Shown in pieces: positions 43,597 to 50,888 of a DNA stretch of 64,000 bases. The position numbers and the translations under genes are program-made. Where the stretch lies: positions 103,411 through 167,410 of the forward strand of contig NZ_OLKL01000048.1 in the NCBI RefSeq assembly GCF_900291015.1, given 5' to 3'. The DNA comes from Pseudomonas persica. Its GTDB lineage: Bacteria; Pseudomonadota; Gammaproteobacteria; Pseudomonadales; Pseudomonadaceae. The stretch's first letter is position 1; the number at the start of each line of letters is the position of its first letter. The notes beneath the pieces are model-generated. The model did no database searches. It saw only the letters and a list, made by a program, of their open reading frames with translations, and had not been told where the DNA came from.

Positions 43597-45399
43597 ATGC
43601 CCGAGACCCTGCTCAGCCCCCGCAACCTCGCCTTCGAACTCTACGAAGTCCTCGACGCCGAGGCCCTGACCCAGCGCCCACGCTTCGCCGAGCACAACCG
43701 CGAAACCTTCGATGCGGCGCTATCAACTGCCCGCACCATTGCCGAGAAGTTCTTCGTCCCGCACAACCGCAAGGCCGACGAAAACGAGCCGCGTTACGTC
43801 GACGGCCGCGCAGAGCTGATCCCCGAAGTAAAACCCGCCGTCGACGCCTTTCTCGAAGCCGGCTTCCTCAACGCCAACCGTGACTTCGAGGTCGGTGGCA
43901 TGCAGCTGCCGAGCCTGGTCTCACAGGCCTGCTTCGCCCACTTCCAGGCCGCCAACGCCGGCACCACGGCCTACCCGTTCCTGACCATGGGCGCGGCCAA
44001 CCTGATCGAGAGCTTCGGCAGCGAAGAACAGAAGCGTCTGTTCCTGCAACCAATGATCGAAGGCCGCTACTTCGGCACCATGGCCCTGACCGAACCCCAC
44101 GCCGGCTCGTCGCTGGCCGATATCCGCACCCGCGCCGAACCCGCCGGTGACGGTAGTTACCGGCTCAAGGGCAACAAGATTTTCATCTCCGGCGGTGACC
44201 ACGAGCTGTCGGAAAACATCGTGCACATGGTGCTGGCCAAGCTGCCGGACGCACCACCCGGGGTGAAGGGCATTTCGCTGTTCATCGTGCCGAAGTACCT
44301 GGTCAACCCGGACGGCAGCCGTGGCCCGCGCAACGATGTGCTGCTGGCCGGCTTGTTCCACAAGATGGGCTGGCGCGGCACCACCTCCACCGCGCTGAAC
44401 TTCGGCGACAACGGCCAGTGCGTCGGCTACCTGGTCGGCCAGCCGCACCAGGGCCTGGCCTGCATGTTCCAGATGATGAACGAGGCACGTATCGGCGTCG
44501 GCATGGGCGCGGTGATGCTCGGTTACGCCGGCTACCTGTATTCGCTGGAATATGCCCGCCAACGCCCGCAGGGTCGGCTACCGGACAACAAGGACCCGCA
44601 CAGCCCAGCAGTGCCGATCATTGAGCACAGCGATGTGAAACGCATGTTGCTGGCCCAGAAAGCCTATGTCGAAGGCGCCTTCGACCTCGGCCTGTATGCC
44701 GCGCGCCTGTTCGACGACACCCAGACCGCCAGCGATGAAAGCACCCGCAAACAGTCGCAGGAACTGCTCGACCTGCTGACCCCGATCGTCAAATCCTGGC
44801 CCTCGGCGTTCTGCCTCAAGGCCAACGAACTGGCGATCCAGATCCTTGGCGGCCACGGCTACACCCGCGAGTACCCGGTGGAGCAGTACTATCGCGACAA
44901 CCGCCTGAACCCGATCCATGAAGGCACCGAGGGCATCCAGTCACTCGACCTGCTCGGCCGCAAGTTGGCACAGAACAATGGCGCCGGCCTCAAGCAGTTG
45001 ATCCGGTCAATCGCCGCCACCGGCGAGCGCGCCAGCCAACATCCGAACCTCGACCCGCTGCGCCAGCCGCTGGAGCAACTGGTCAACCGCCTGCAAGTTG
45101 TGACCCTGGCCCTGCTGGGTGACCTGGCCCAGGGCAAAGTCGCCGACGCCCTGGCCAACTCGGCCCTGTACCTCAAAGCCTTCGGCCACTGCGTGATTGG
45201 CTGGCGCTGGCTGGAGCAGGCGATTCAAGCCGAACTCGGCCTGCTCAAGGGCCCCCCCGCCGACCGCGACTTCTACCTTGGCAAGCTGCAGGCCGCACGT
45301 TATTTCCTGACCTGGGAACTACCGGGCTGCCACAATGAGCTGGCCTTGCTCGAGGCGCGCGACGACACCTGCCTCGCCATGCAAGACGAGTGGTTCTAG
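43597..45399 (+). CDS. acyl-CoA dehydrogenase with C-terminal extension
   Basis: This 600-residue FAD enzyme would oxidise an acyl-CoA in beta-oxidation and pass electrons to ETF. It is longer than the usual 380-400 residues and has the extra C-terminal domain of the DmdC/FadE5-like group. The core shows MALTEPHAGSSLADIRTRA (near 160, FAD contact), GNKIFISGGDHEL and GHGYTREYPVEQYYRD (near 425). The base is probably the Glu in NPIHEGTEGIQ. Its last 108 bp (45292-45399) are duplicated at 49307-49414, marking the edge of an inserted cassette. The ORF itself is intact, ending MQDEWF. Confidence 0.9.
   Translation: MPETLLSPRNLAFELYEVLDAEALTQRPRFAEHNRETFDAALSTARTIAEKFFVPHNRKADENEPRYVDGRAELIPEVKPAVDAFLEAGFLNANRDFEVGGMQLPSLVSQACFAHFQAANAGTTAYPFLTMGAANLIESFGSEEQKRLFLQPMIEGRYFGTMALTEPHAGSSLADIRTRAEPAGDGSYRLKGNKIFISGGDHELSENIVHMVLAKLPDAPPGVKGISLFIVPKYLVNPDGSRGPRNDVLLAGLFHKMGWRGTTSTALNFGDNGQCVGYLVGQPHQGLACMFQMMNEARIGVGMGAVMLGYAGYLYSLEYARQRPQGRLPDNKDPHSPAVPIIEHSDVKRMLLAQKAYVEGAFDLGLYAARLFDDTQTASDESTRKQSQELLDLLTPIVKSWPSAFCLKANELAIQILGGHGYTREYPVEQYYRDNRLNPIHEGTEGIQSLDLLGRKLAQNNGAGLKQLIRSIAATGERASQHPNLDPLRQPLEQLVNRLQVVTLALLGDLAQGKVADALANSALYLKAFGHCVIGWRWLEQAIQAELGLLKGPPADRDFYLGKLQAARYFLTWELPGCHNELALLEARDDTCLAMQDEWF
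45292..45399 (+). repeat. direct repeat copy 1 (in-frame 3' end of the acyl-CoA dehydrogenase gene)
   Basis: The 108 bp from GCCGCACGTTATTTCCTGAC to GAGTGGTTCTAG occur again at 49307-49414 with no gaps and seven base differences by my count. This copy is the coding end of the dehydrogenase and borders the cassette on the left. Confidence 0.93.
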
Positions 45400-45418
45400 A
45401 CCGCGCCTGTTAACTGCA

Positions 45419-46339
45419 TCACTGAGCACACTTGGCGGGCGATGCCGAACTGCGGGGGTTGCGAGCAATAGCGATTCCTGCAGCGACTACCGCAATGCCC
45501 AGGTAGGTTGTCCAATGGATCGCGTCGCCGAACATCAACGCAGCCCATAACAACGTCACTGGTGGTTCCAGATAAACCAGCGCCGACACGCGGGTCGCCG
45601 TCAGCTTGGTCAGCAACATCCACAGGCTCAAATAGGCGATGAACGTTGAGAACAGTGTCAGCCAGGCGACAGCCACCCAGGCCTGGGTGCTGGCAGGCAC
45701 TTCGATCAAGCCCAACGGCAAGCCTGTAGCGGTGAGGAGCACCAGCGTCGCGGTCGATTGCAGAAACAGTGGCATCAGCAAACCATCCTTGCTGTGGTCT
45801 GTCTCCAGAACCGACTGCCGTCGCTGGTAAAGCGTGGCGATGGACAGCGTGATGGCAGCGATCAGCGGCAGCGCGTACAGCCAGAGGTCAAGCCGGGCCG
45901 TCGACAGGCTGTACTCCCCCAGAATGACTACGCTGACGCCCGCAAACCCAAGCACAAGCCCCAGCCACTCCTGACGGCCACTGCGTTCACCGTGGTCCCT
46001 GCTGCTCATCGATGCCGTGATCAATGGCTGCAAGGCGCAAATGATGGCAGCAATCCCCGCCGGCAGGCCGCCCCGGATGGCGATGTAAACGCTTACCAGG
46101 TAGGCAAACTGGGCCAGAAAACCGATCACGGCGTTGTAACGTATCTGCGCCCATGACAGTACACGCAGTCGGTGCAAGACAAAGGGCAGCAGGCAGATGC
46201 AGACCAGCAAAAAACGCCAGAACAGCAGGTTTATCGCACCAGCGTCCTCCGTGCCCAGCCGGGCGCCAATGAAGCCGGAACTCCAGGAAAGGACAAAGAT
46301 GACTTGCAGCAGGATCAGGTATGGCGCACTGCTTGGCAT
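45419..46339 (-). CDS. EamA/DMT-family transporter (probable metabolite exporter)
   Basis: This 306-residue inner-membrane protein has ten hydrophobic helices in two EamA repeats. It shows ILLQVIFVLSWSSGFIGARLG (helix 1), GLPAGIAAIICALQPLITA at the end of repeat 1 and ATRVSALVYLEPPVTLLWAALMFGD near the end of repeat 2, a typical family signature. Members export amino acids, amines or other small metabolites. Its start region overlaps the oxygenase stop: a GTG at 46345 shares 4 nt, while ATG 46339 has AGGGG seven bases upstream and is preferred. It is the last gene of the methyltransferase-oxygenase-transporter group, which points to export of that pathway's product. Confidence 0.85.
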   Translation of the reverse strand: MPSSAPYLILLQVIFVLSWSSGFIGARLGTEDAGAINLLFWRFLLVCICLLPFVLHRLRVLSWAQIRYNAVIGFLAQFAYLVSVYIAIRGGLPAGIAAIICALQPLITASMSSRDHGERSGRQEWLGLVLGFAGVSVVILGEYSLSTARLDLWLYALPLIAAITLSIATLYQRRQSVLETDHSKDGLLMPLFLQSTATLVLLTATGLPLGLIEVPASTQAWVAVAWLTLFSTFIAYLSLWMLLTKLTATRVSALVYLEPPVTLLWAALMFGDAIHWTTYLGIAVVAAGIAIARNPRSSASPAKCAQ

Positions 46340-46341
46340 AT

Positions 46342-47301
46342 TCACGCCCCTGTGTGATGCAATTCCTCGAACGTAATCGGCTTGATGCCTATACGTGCAT
46401 AGTGTCGGGCAGCCGAGCGGTGCAGGGCCCAGCGCAACCCCAACCAGTTGGGGATGGTCGCGGGAATGCCGTCGTCGGAGGCCAGGTGCCAGAAACGGTT
46501 GGAGTCGTCACCGAAGTAAGGGCAATGGAAGGACAGCACCAGTGACATGCGCCGCCCGCTGAGCACCGGGCGAACGCCGTGGAACAGGCGGCTGCCATAG
46601 ATGAACAAGGCATCGCCGGGCTCGTCCTGGCGTGCGGCTTCGAAGGTGCGGTAATCCAGGGCATCAAAGGTATCGACAGTACCGTTGTGGAACAGGAACT
46701 CGCCACCGCTGTAGTCGGCAGGCCCCGACAGCACGATGTTCAGCACATAATTGGTGCCGTCCGTGTGCCACATGCCCAGTTGCTGCTGTTGCTCGACAGG
46801 CTTGGGGTAGTAGTAGTTGATCTGCGAGCGGGCGTTGAGCATGGGGTAAGGCACGAGCGGCACGCCAGCGATGCGCGAGATGGCCAGCAGGAATGAGCGA
46901 CTGCACATCATGTCGTTGATGAACGACGACAACCTCGTCACCCCTCGTGTGCGCCGGGAAATGATCCAGTCGCTGTCGCCCGCCCCTTCCTCCAGGCGGG
47001 TGCAGATGTCTTGCAAGGCCGCGACACCCTCGGGCGTGAACAACCGATGGACGACAGCGACCCCGGTAATGGTATCCACCGCCACTTTCGCGTGCGGGCT
47101 TTGGCTATAACCCAGTTCCCCCAGCGTTCGGGTGTCCGTGACGGTGGGCCCTTGTCGTCGAAGCAGATCATCCCGCCAGGCAAACTGCTCGCCCAGGCAG
47201 AGCGACGACGCTCGCGGCGTGCGCCTCAACGTTGACTTGAGCGCCAGCTTCACGCGGCCTACGCCGCGCTCGAACAAGGGTAAGGTATCCGAGTTGTTCA
47301 T
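46342..47301 (-). CDS. Fe(II)/2-oxoglutarate-dependent oxygenase
   Basis: This 319-residue protein has a double-stranded beta-helix oxygenase core. The iron triad is visible: His179 and Asp181 in MWHTDGTNY and His241 in RLFHGVRPV. Arg250 or Arg251 in SGRRMSLVLSF would bind 2-oxoglutarate. The N-terminal 80 residues have no recognised motif, and the C-terminal segment after 290 (WALHRSAARHYARI) looks helical. The reaction would be hydroxylation, desaturation or a ring-forming oxidation of a small molecule. It lies 25 bp downstream of the EgtD-like methyltransferase and is coupled to the transporter, so the three probably form one pathway. ATG 47301 is chosen over an in-frame codon at 47379 inside the methyltransferase gene. 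Confidence 0.82.
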   Translation of the reverse strand: MNNSDTLPLFERGVGRVKLALKSTLRRTPRASSLCLGEQFAWRDDLLRRQGPTVTDTRTLGELGYSQSPHAKVAVDTITGVAVVHRLFTPEGVAALQDICTRLEEGAGDSDWIISRRTRGVTRLSSFINDMMCSRSFLLAISRIAGVPLVPYPMLNARSQINYYYPKPVEQQQQLGMWHTDGTNYVLNIVLSGPADYSGGEFLFHNGTVDTFDALDYRTFEAARQDEPGDALFIYGSRLFHGVRPVLSGRRMSLVLSFHCPYFGDDSNRFWHLASDDGIPATIPNWLGLRWALHRSAARHYARIGIKPITFEELHHTGA

Positions 47302-47326
47302 GATGTTCAGTCCCTGTGGGTGGTCG

Positions 47327-48307
47327 CTACTGGAGGTACTTCGCGATTTGATAGCGCACCGAGCCGTCCCCGCTGACAAACTCGTCCACTACACTGCAGT
47401 TGCAGTGTCGGGCCCTGATGCGACGGAACTGTTCGGCCGTGTATTTGAGGCAGATGTTGGTCAGCAGGTACCCCTGTTGCCGCAGGCGCTGCACAGGCTG
47501 CAGGGTCACGGCCACATGGATCGGTTCATCCAGGATTCGTAGAGGTACGAGGATGGCTTCGTGCTCGCCCGACGGGGTAAAGCCTTGTTGCAGCGCAACC
47601 ATTCGGGAGAACTGCAGCATGTTGGGGTTGGCGTAGAACTCAAGAATGGGCCGCTCCAGACCTTCCTCGTAGACCTGCATTTCCGAAAGAATGTAGGTGG
47701 TGTCACCGGCAAGGTTACGGATCAGTCTCCCCGTGCTCACCGGCAGCTCATTACCCTCCTGAAAACCAAGCAGGGTGATCAGGGTGAGCTCTTGATCATG
47801 ACGCAAAGCGTCATGGGTAACGGTGCGATAATCGGCGGCGATGTAATTGAAGCTGCCATCGGCTTGCACGATGGGACGCACAGCTTCGCTCATCGCGGGT
47901 TCCGAGGTCTGGTTGATATCGATGGCGGTGTAGCGGATGGAGCTTGAAGTCTGGGCTATTCGCTTCAGCAAGCAGGTGCTCTTGATCGGCTCGGGGCCCA
48001 GCTCGACGTAGTGCAGTCGGCGCCCACTGCTCAACGCCGCCAACCGCTCGGCAACATTGTCGATGACACTTTTGAGCGCACCCTGCCCCCGCGCGTCGGC
48101 ACAAAGCCCGTCCTCACCCACACCTTGTTCATTCAAGGCACGCATGAGCAGAAATATCTCGTGGTTGAAACGATGCCCATCTTCAAGGTGGGGCTCAGGC
48201 TGGGCCAGGGTCGAGTACTTCTCATGGTTCTCGACAGTCCATAAGCGAGCGTGCTGGTACGAGGGGGTGCGCGCAAGTGCATCTACAACGAAGTCGTTCA
48301 GGCTCAT
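47327..48307 (-). CDS. EgtD-like SAM-dependent methyltransferase (PF10017-type)
   Basis: This 326-residue protein resembles EgtD, the histidine N-alpha-trimethyltransferase of ergothioneine synthesis. The SAM fold is clear: HYVELGPEPIKSTCLLKRI (99-117), YTAIDIN (126-132), AADYRT (157-162) and LITLLGFQEGNEL (176-188). The C-terminal CLKYTAEQF segment (286-294) matches the KYT-xE-F motif of the family. The typical N-terminal YFYD-GS motif is missing, and the position of the histidine-binding Glu-x-Ser of mycobacterial EgtD reads TNIC here. The substrate is therefore probably not histidine. ATG 48307 has AAAGGA upstream. It is the first gene of the minus-strand cassette operon, divergent from the LysR gene. 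Confidence 0.72.
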   Translation of the reverse strand: MSLNDFVVDALARTPSYQHARLWTVENHEKYSTLAQPEPHLEDGHRFNHEIFLLMRALNEQGVGEDGLCADARGQGALKSVIDNVAERLAALSSGRRLHYVELGPEPIKSTCLLKRIAQTSSSIRYTAIDINQTSEPAMSEAVRPIVQADGSFNYIAADYRTVTHDALRHDQELTLITLLGFQEGNELPVSTGRLIRNLAGDTTYILSEMQVYEEGLERPILEFYANPNMLQFSRMVALQQGFTPSGEHEAILVPLRILDEPIHVAVTLQPVQRLRQQGYLLTNICLKYTAEQFRRIRARHCNCSVVDEFVSGDGSVRYQIAKYLQ

Positions 48308-48431
48308 CCGTATCATTCCTTTGCAATTTCGGGGGGAGCTATGCCTTGCCCACACAGTAAGAGGGGGTATAAAGCCTGTACAGTTGAATAAATCGAAGCG
48401 CTGGTTCGATCCAGCTAAATCAGGTGGCTCA
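48308..48431. promoter_or_regulatory. divergent promoter region with candidate LysR operator
   Basis: This 124-bp gap separates the divergent methyltransferase and LysR genes. A perfect inverted repeat ATCGAA-N7-TTCGAT lies at 48392-48410, 21 bp before the LysR start codon. That is a plausible binding site for the cassette's LysR protein. I cannot fix the -10 and -35 boxes of either promoter with confidence. Confidence 0.5.
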
Positions 48432-49325
48432 ATGGGCAAAGGCCTCGACATCAACGTACTGAGAACCTTCCAGGCAGTAGCCCGGCTGGGCCGCTTCAAG
48501 GATGCCGCCGACTATGTCCATCGCAGCCCGTCGGCGGTGACCACGCAAATCCAGAAGCTGGAGGAAAAGGTCGGGCAACAGCTGTTCGCCCGCAGCAACC
48601 AGTCGGTGGAGCTGACCCCGGCAGGCCGGCAGCTACTGGGCGAGGCGACCCGCTTCCTGATGGCCCATGACCGGCTGCTGGCTACGCTGTCGCCACAGCA
48701 GATCACCGGCAAGGTGCGCCTGGGGGTACCCGACGGCTATGCCGCCAACCTCATGAGCGACTTTTTGCCCGTGTTCGTCGCCAGCAATCCGAAACTGGAG
48801 CTGGAGGCCGTGGCGCGGTCCAGCGCAGAGCTCATCGACCTGTTTGCGCGACAGCGCCTGGACCTGGCAGTGGCGGTCAGCAGCGAGGCCTGGGAACAAG
48901 GGGAGTGGCTTCGTTCGACCAAACCTCGTTGGGCGGCGGCCCCTGGCTTCCACCACGATCCTGGCCGCCCCTTGCCGCTGGCACTGCAGTTGAAGGGCTG
49001 CCCGTACCGGGAGGCGGCCTTGCAGGCCCTGAAGGCCCACGGCATTGCGTACCGTATCCTGCTGGAAAGCGCCAACTGGCATGCGGTGTTGGCCTGCATG
49101 AGGAGTGGCCTGGCAGTCGGTATTGTCGAAGGGCTGGAGAACGGTGATGCATCGCTCACGCTCGTGGAGGGGATGGGCTTGCCCGATCTTGCCGAGCATC
49201 ATGTCTACCTGCTGACGGATACCTCTCACCATGTCGCGTTGCATCTGAACGGGATGTTGAAGACCGCCATCCAGAAAGAGGGGGGAACAACGCCTGATCG
49301 TTGCCCGCCGCACGTTATTTCCTGA
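48432..49325 (+). CDS. LysR-family transcriptional regulator of the cassette
   Basis: This 297-residue regulator has a LysR winged helix (residues 6-66: LDINVLRTFQAVARLGRFKDAA, then SPSAVTTQIQKLEEKVGQQLF). The effector domain has GKVRLGVPDGYAANLM and CPYREAALQALKAHGIAYRI, resembling the LrhA/HexA branch. It is divergent from the methyltransferase-oxygenase-transporter genes and probably controls them. Its final codons (PHVIS) and stop lie within repeat copy 2, so the current C-terminus was created by the insertion junction. The ATG has AGGTGG four bases upstream. Confidence 0.86.
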   Translation: MGKGLDINVLRTFQAVARLGRFKDAADYVHRSPSAVTTQIQKLEEKVGQQLFARSNQSVELTPAGRQLLGEATRFLMAHDRLLATLSPQQITGKVRLGVPDGYAANLMSDFLPVFVASNPKLELEAVARSSAELIDLFARQRLDLAVAVSSEAWEQGEWLRSTKPRWAAAPGFHHDPGRPLPLALQLKGCPYREAALQALKAHGIAYRILLESANWHAVLACMRSGLAVGIVEGLENGDASLTLVEGMGLPDLAEHHVYLLTDTSHHVALHLNGMLKTAIQKEGGTTPDRCPPHVIS

Positions 49326-49414
49326 CCTGGGAAGTACCAGGCTGCCATAATGAGCTGGCATTGCCCGAGGCGCGCGACGATACCTGCCTCGCCATGCAAG
49401 ACGGGTGGTTCTAG
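49307..49414 (+). repeat. direct repeat copy 2 (orphan duplicate of the acyl-CoA dehydrogenase 3' end)
   Basis: This stretch matches 45292-45399 over 108 bp with seven mismatches and no gaps, including the stop codon. Here it is not attached to a dehydrogenase gene. It marks the right border of the cassette, 31 bp before the TldD-like start codon, and is likely the remnant of the host gene's original end. Confidence 0.93.
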
Positions 49415-49445
49415 GGGGAGCCACCGTGTACACGGAGGCTTCCGA

Positions 49446-50888
49446 ATGTTCGATTCCAGCGCCCTGCTGCGCCAGCGCTTTGCCGCGCTGCGCAGTACGG
49501 CCGAGTTGTTTTCCCTGCGCCATGTGAAACAGTCGCACCAGGCGCTGTCGGTGCGCCGCAACGTCGCCGAACCGCCCTGCTTCAGCCAGGACGAAGGCGC
49601 CATGCTCACCGTGCGGGTCAATGGCGTGGAGGCTTATGCAGCCACCGCCGACCTGTCCCAGCCTGGCCTGCAGCGCGCCCTGGAGCAAGCCGAGGCGCTG
49701 GCCCGGCAGATTGCCCGACACAGCCTGCTGGACCTGCGCAACCAGCCAGTGACCAGCGCACGCCACGACCATATCTCGCCCAACTTCGACCAGCCCGTAC
49801 CTACCCTCGCCGACTGCCTCGGCCTGCTCGCCGCCGAATCGGCCAGCGTGCCCAAGGACAGCCGCCTGGTGGACTGGCAGGCCAGTCTGGGCCTGAGCCT
49901 GGTCGAGCAGACCTACCTGAACTCGGCCGGCGCCGAGCTGCGCCACGCCCAGCGCTTCCTGTTCCCGGGCCTGGGCGTGACCGCCAGCGACGGCCAGGAC
50001 AGCCAGAGCCGCAGCCTGGGCCGCGACAATTTCGGCCAGCAGGGCGGCTTCGAGATCATCGAGCGCTGCGGCCTGGTCGGCGCTGCCCACCGGGTAGCCG
50101 ACGAGGCCCTGCAGTTGCTGCTGGCACCGAACACCCCCAGCGGCCCGCGTGACCTGCTGTTGATGCCCGACCAGATGATGCTGCAGATCCACGAATCCAT
50201 CGGCCATCCGCTGGAGATGGACCGCATCCTCGGCGACGAGCGCAACTACGCTGGCACCAGCTTCATCAAAGCCAGCGACTTCGGCCACCTGCAATACGGC
50301 TCCAGCCTGCTGAACGTGACCTTCGACCCGACCATCGGCGAAGAGCTGGCCAGCTACAGCCATGACGACGACGGCACCCCGGCCAGCAAGCAGTTCCTGA
50401 TCCGCGACGGCCTGCTGCTGCGCCCGTTGGGCGGTGCGCTATCGCAGTTCCGCTCCGGCCTGGATGGCGTGGCCAACAGCCGTGCCTGCGGCTGGAACCG
50501 TGCGCCTATCGACCGCATGGCCAACCTCAACATCGAGCCGGGCGACCAGAGCCTGGATCAACTGATCCAGGGCATCGAGCACGGCATCCTGATGCGCACC
50601 AACCGCTCCTGGTCCATCGACGATGCACGCAACAAGTTCCAGTTCGGCTGCGAATGGGGCCAACTGATCGAAAACGGCCAGCTCAAGGGCATCGTCAAGA
50701 ACCCCAACTACCGCGGCATCTCCGCGCAGTTCTGGCGCAACCTGGCGGCGGTCGGTGACCGCAGTACCTTCCAGGTGCTGGGTACGCCCAACTGCGGCAA
50801 GGGCGAACCCAACCAGGTGGTGCGGGTTGGCCACGCCTCGCCGGCCTGCGTATTCCGCCAGATCGACGTATTCGGAGGAGACGCCTGA
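49446..50888 (+). CDS. TldD-like metallopeptidase (U62/M103 family)
   Basis: This 480-residue protein matches the TldD/PmbA family. The zinc motif HESIGH (249-254, HExxxH) and the later GWNRAPIDRMANLNIEPG are visible, along with the N-terminal LSVRRNVAEPP and SRSLGRDNFGQQGGF regions. TldD-type proteases form heterodimers with a TldE partner and cut unfolded or peptide substrates, including some ribosomally made peptides. The next gene is the matching partner, starting on the last base of this stop codon. It differs from the canonical tldD/pmbA and is probably a second pair. ATG 49446 has GGAGG seven bases upstream. Confidence 0.85.
   Translation: MFDSSALLRQRFAALRSTAELFSLRHVKQSHQALSVRRNVAEPPCFSQDEGAMLTVRVNGVEAYAATADLSQPGLQRALEQAEALARQIARHSLLDLRNQPVTSARHDHISPNFDQPVPTLADCLGLLAAESASVPKDSRLVDWQASLGLSLVEQTYLNSAGAELRHAQRFLFPGLGVTASDGQDSQSRSLGRDNFGQQGGFEIIERCGLVGAAHRVADEALQLLLAPNTPSGPRDLLLMPDQMMLQIHESIGHPLEMDRILGDERNYAGTSFIKASDFGHLQYGSSLLNVTFDPTIGEELASYSHDDDGTPASKQFLIRDGLLLRPLGGALSQFRSGLDGVANSRACGWNRAPIDRMANLNIEPGDQSLDQLIQGIEHGILMRTNRSWSIDDARNKFQFGCEWGQLIENGQLKGIVKNPNYRGISAQFWRNLAAVGDRSTFQVLGTPNCGKGEPNQVVRVGHASPACVFRQIDVFGGDA

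Noticed and set aside
45400..49306. Prophage or transposon
   Set aside because: No integrase, transposase, phage structural gene or inverted terminal repeat is visible; the flanking repeat is host gene sequence.
49350..49446. N-terminal extension of the TldD-like protein
   Set aside because: The upstream in-frame codons lie within the duplicated dehydrogenase remnant; ATG 49446 has a strong GGAGG site.
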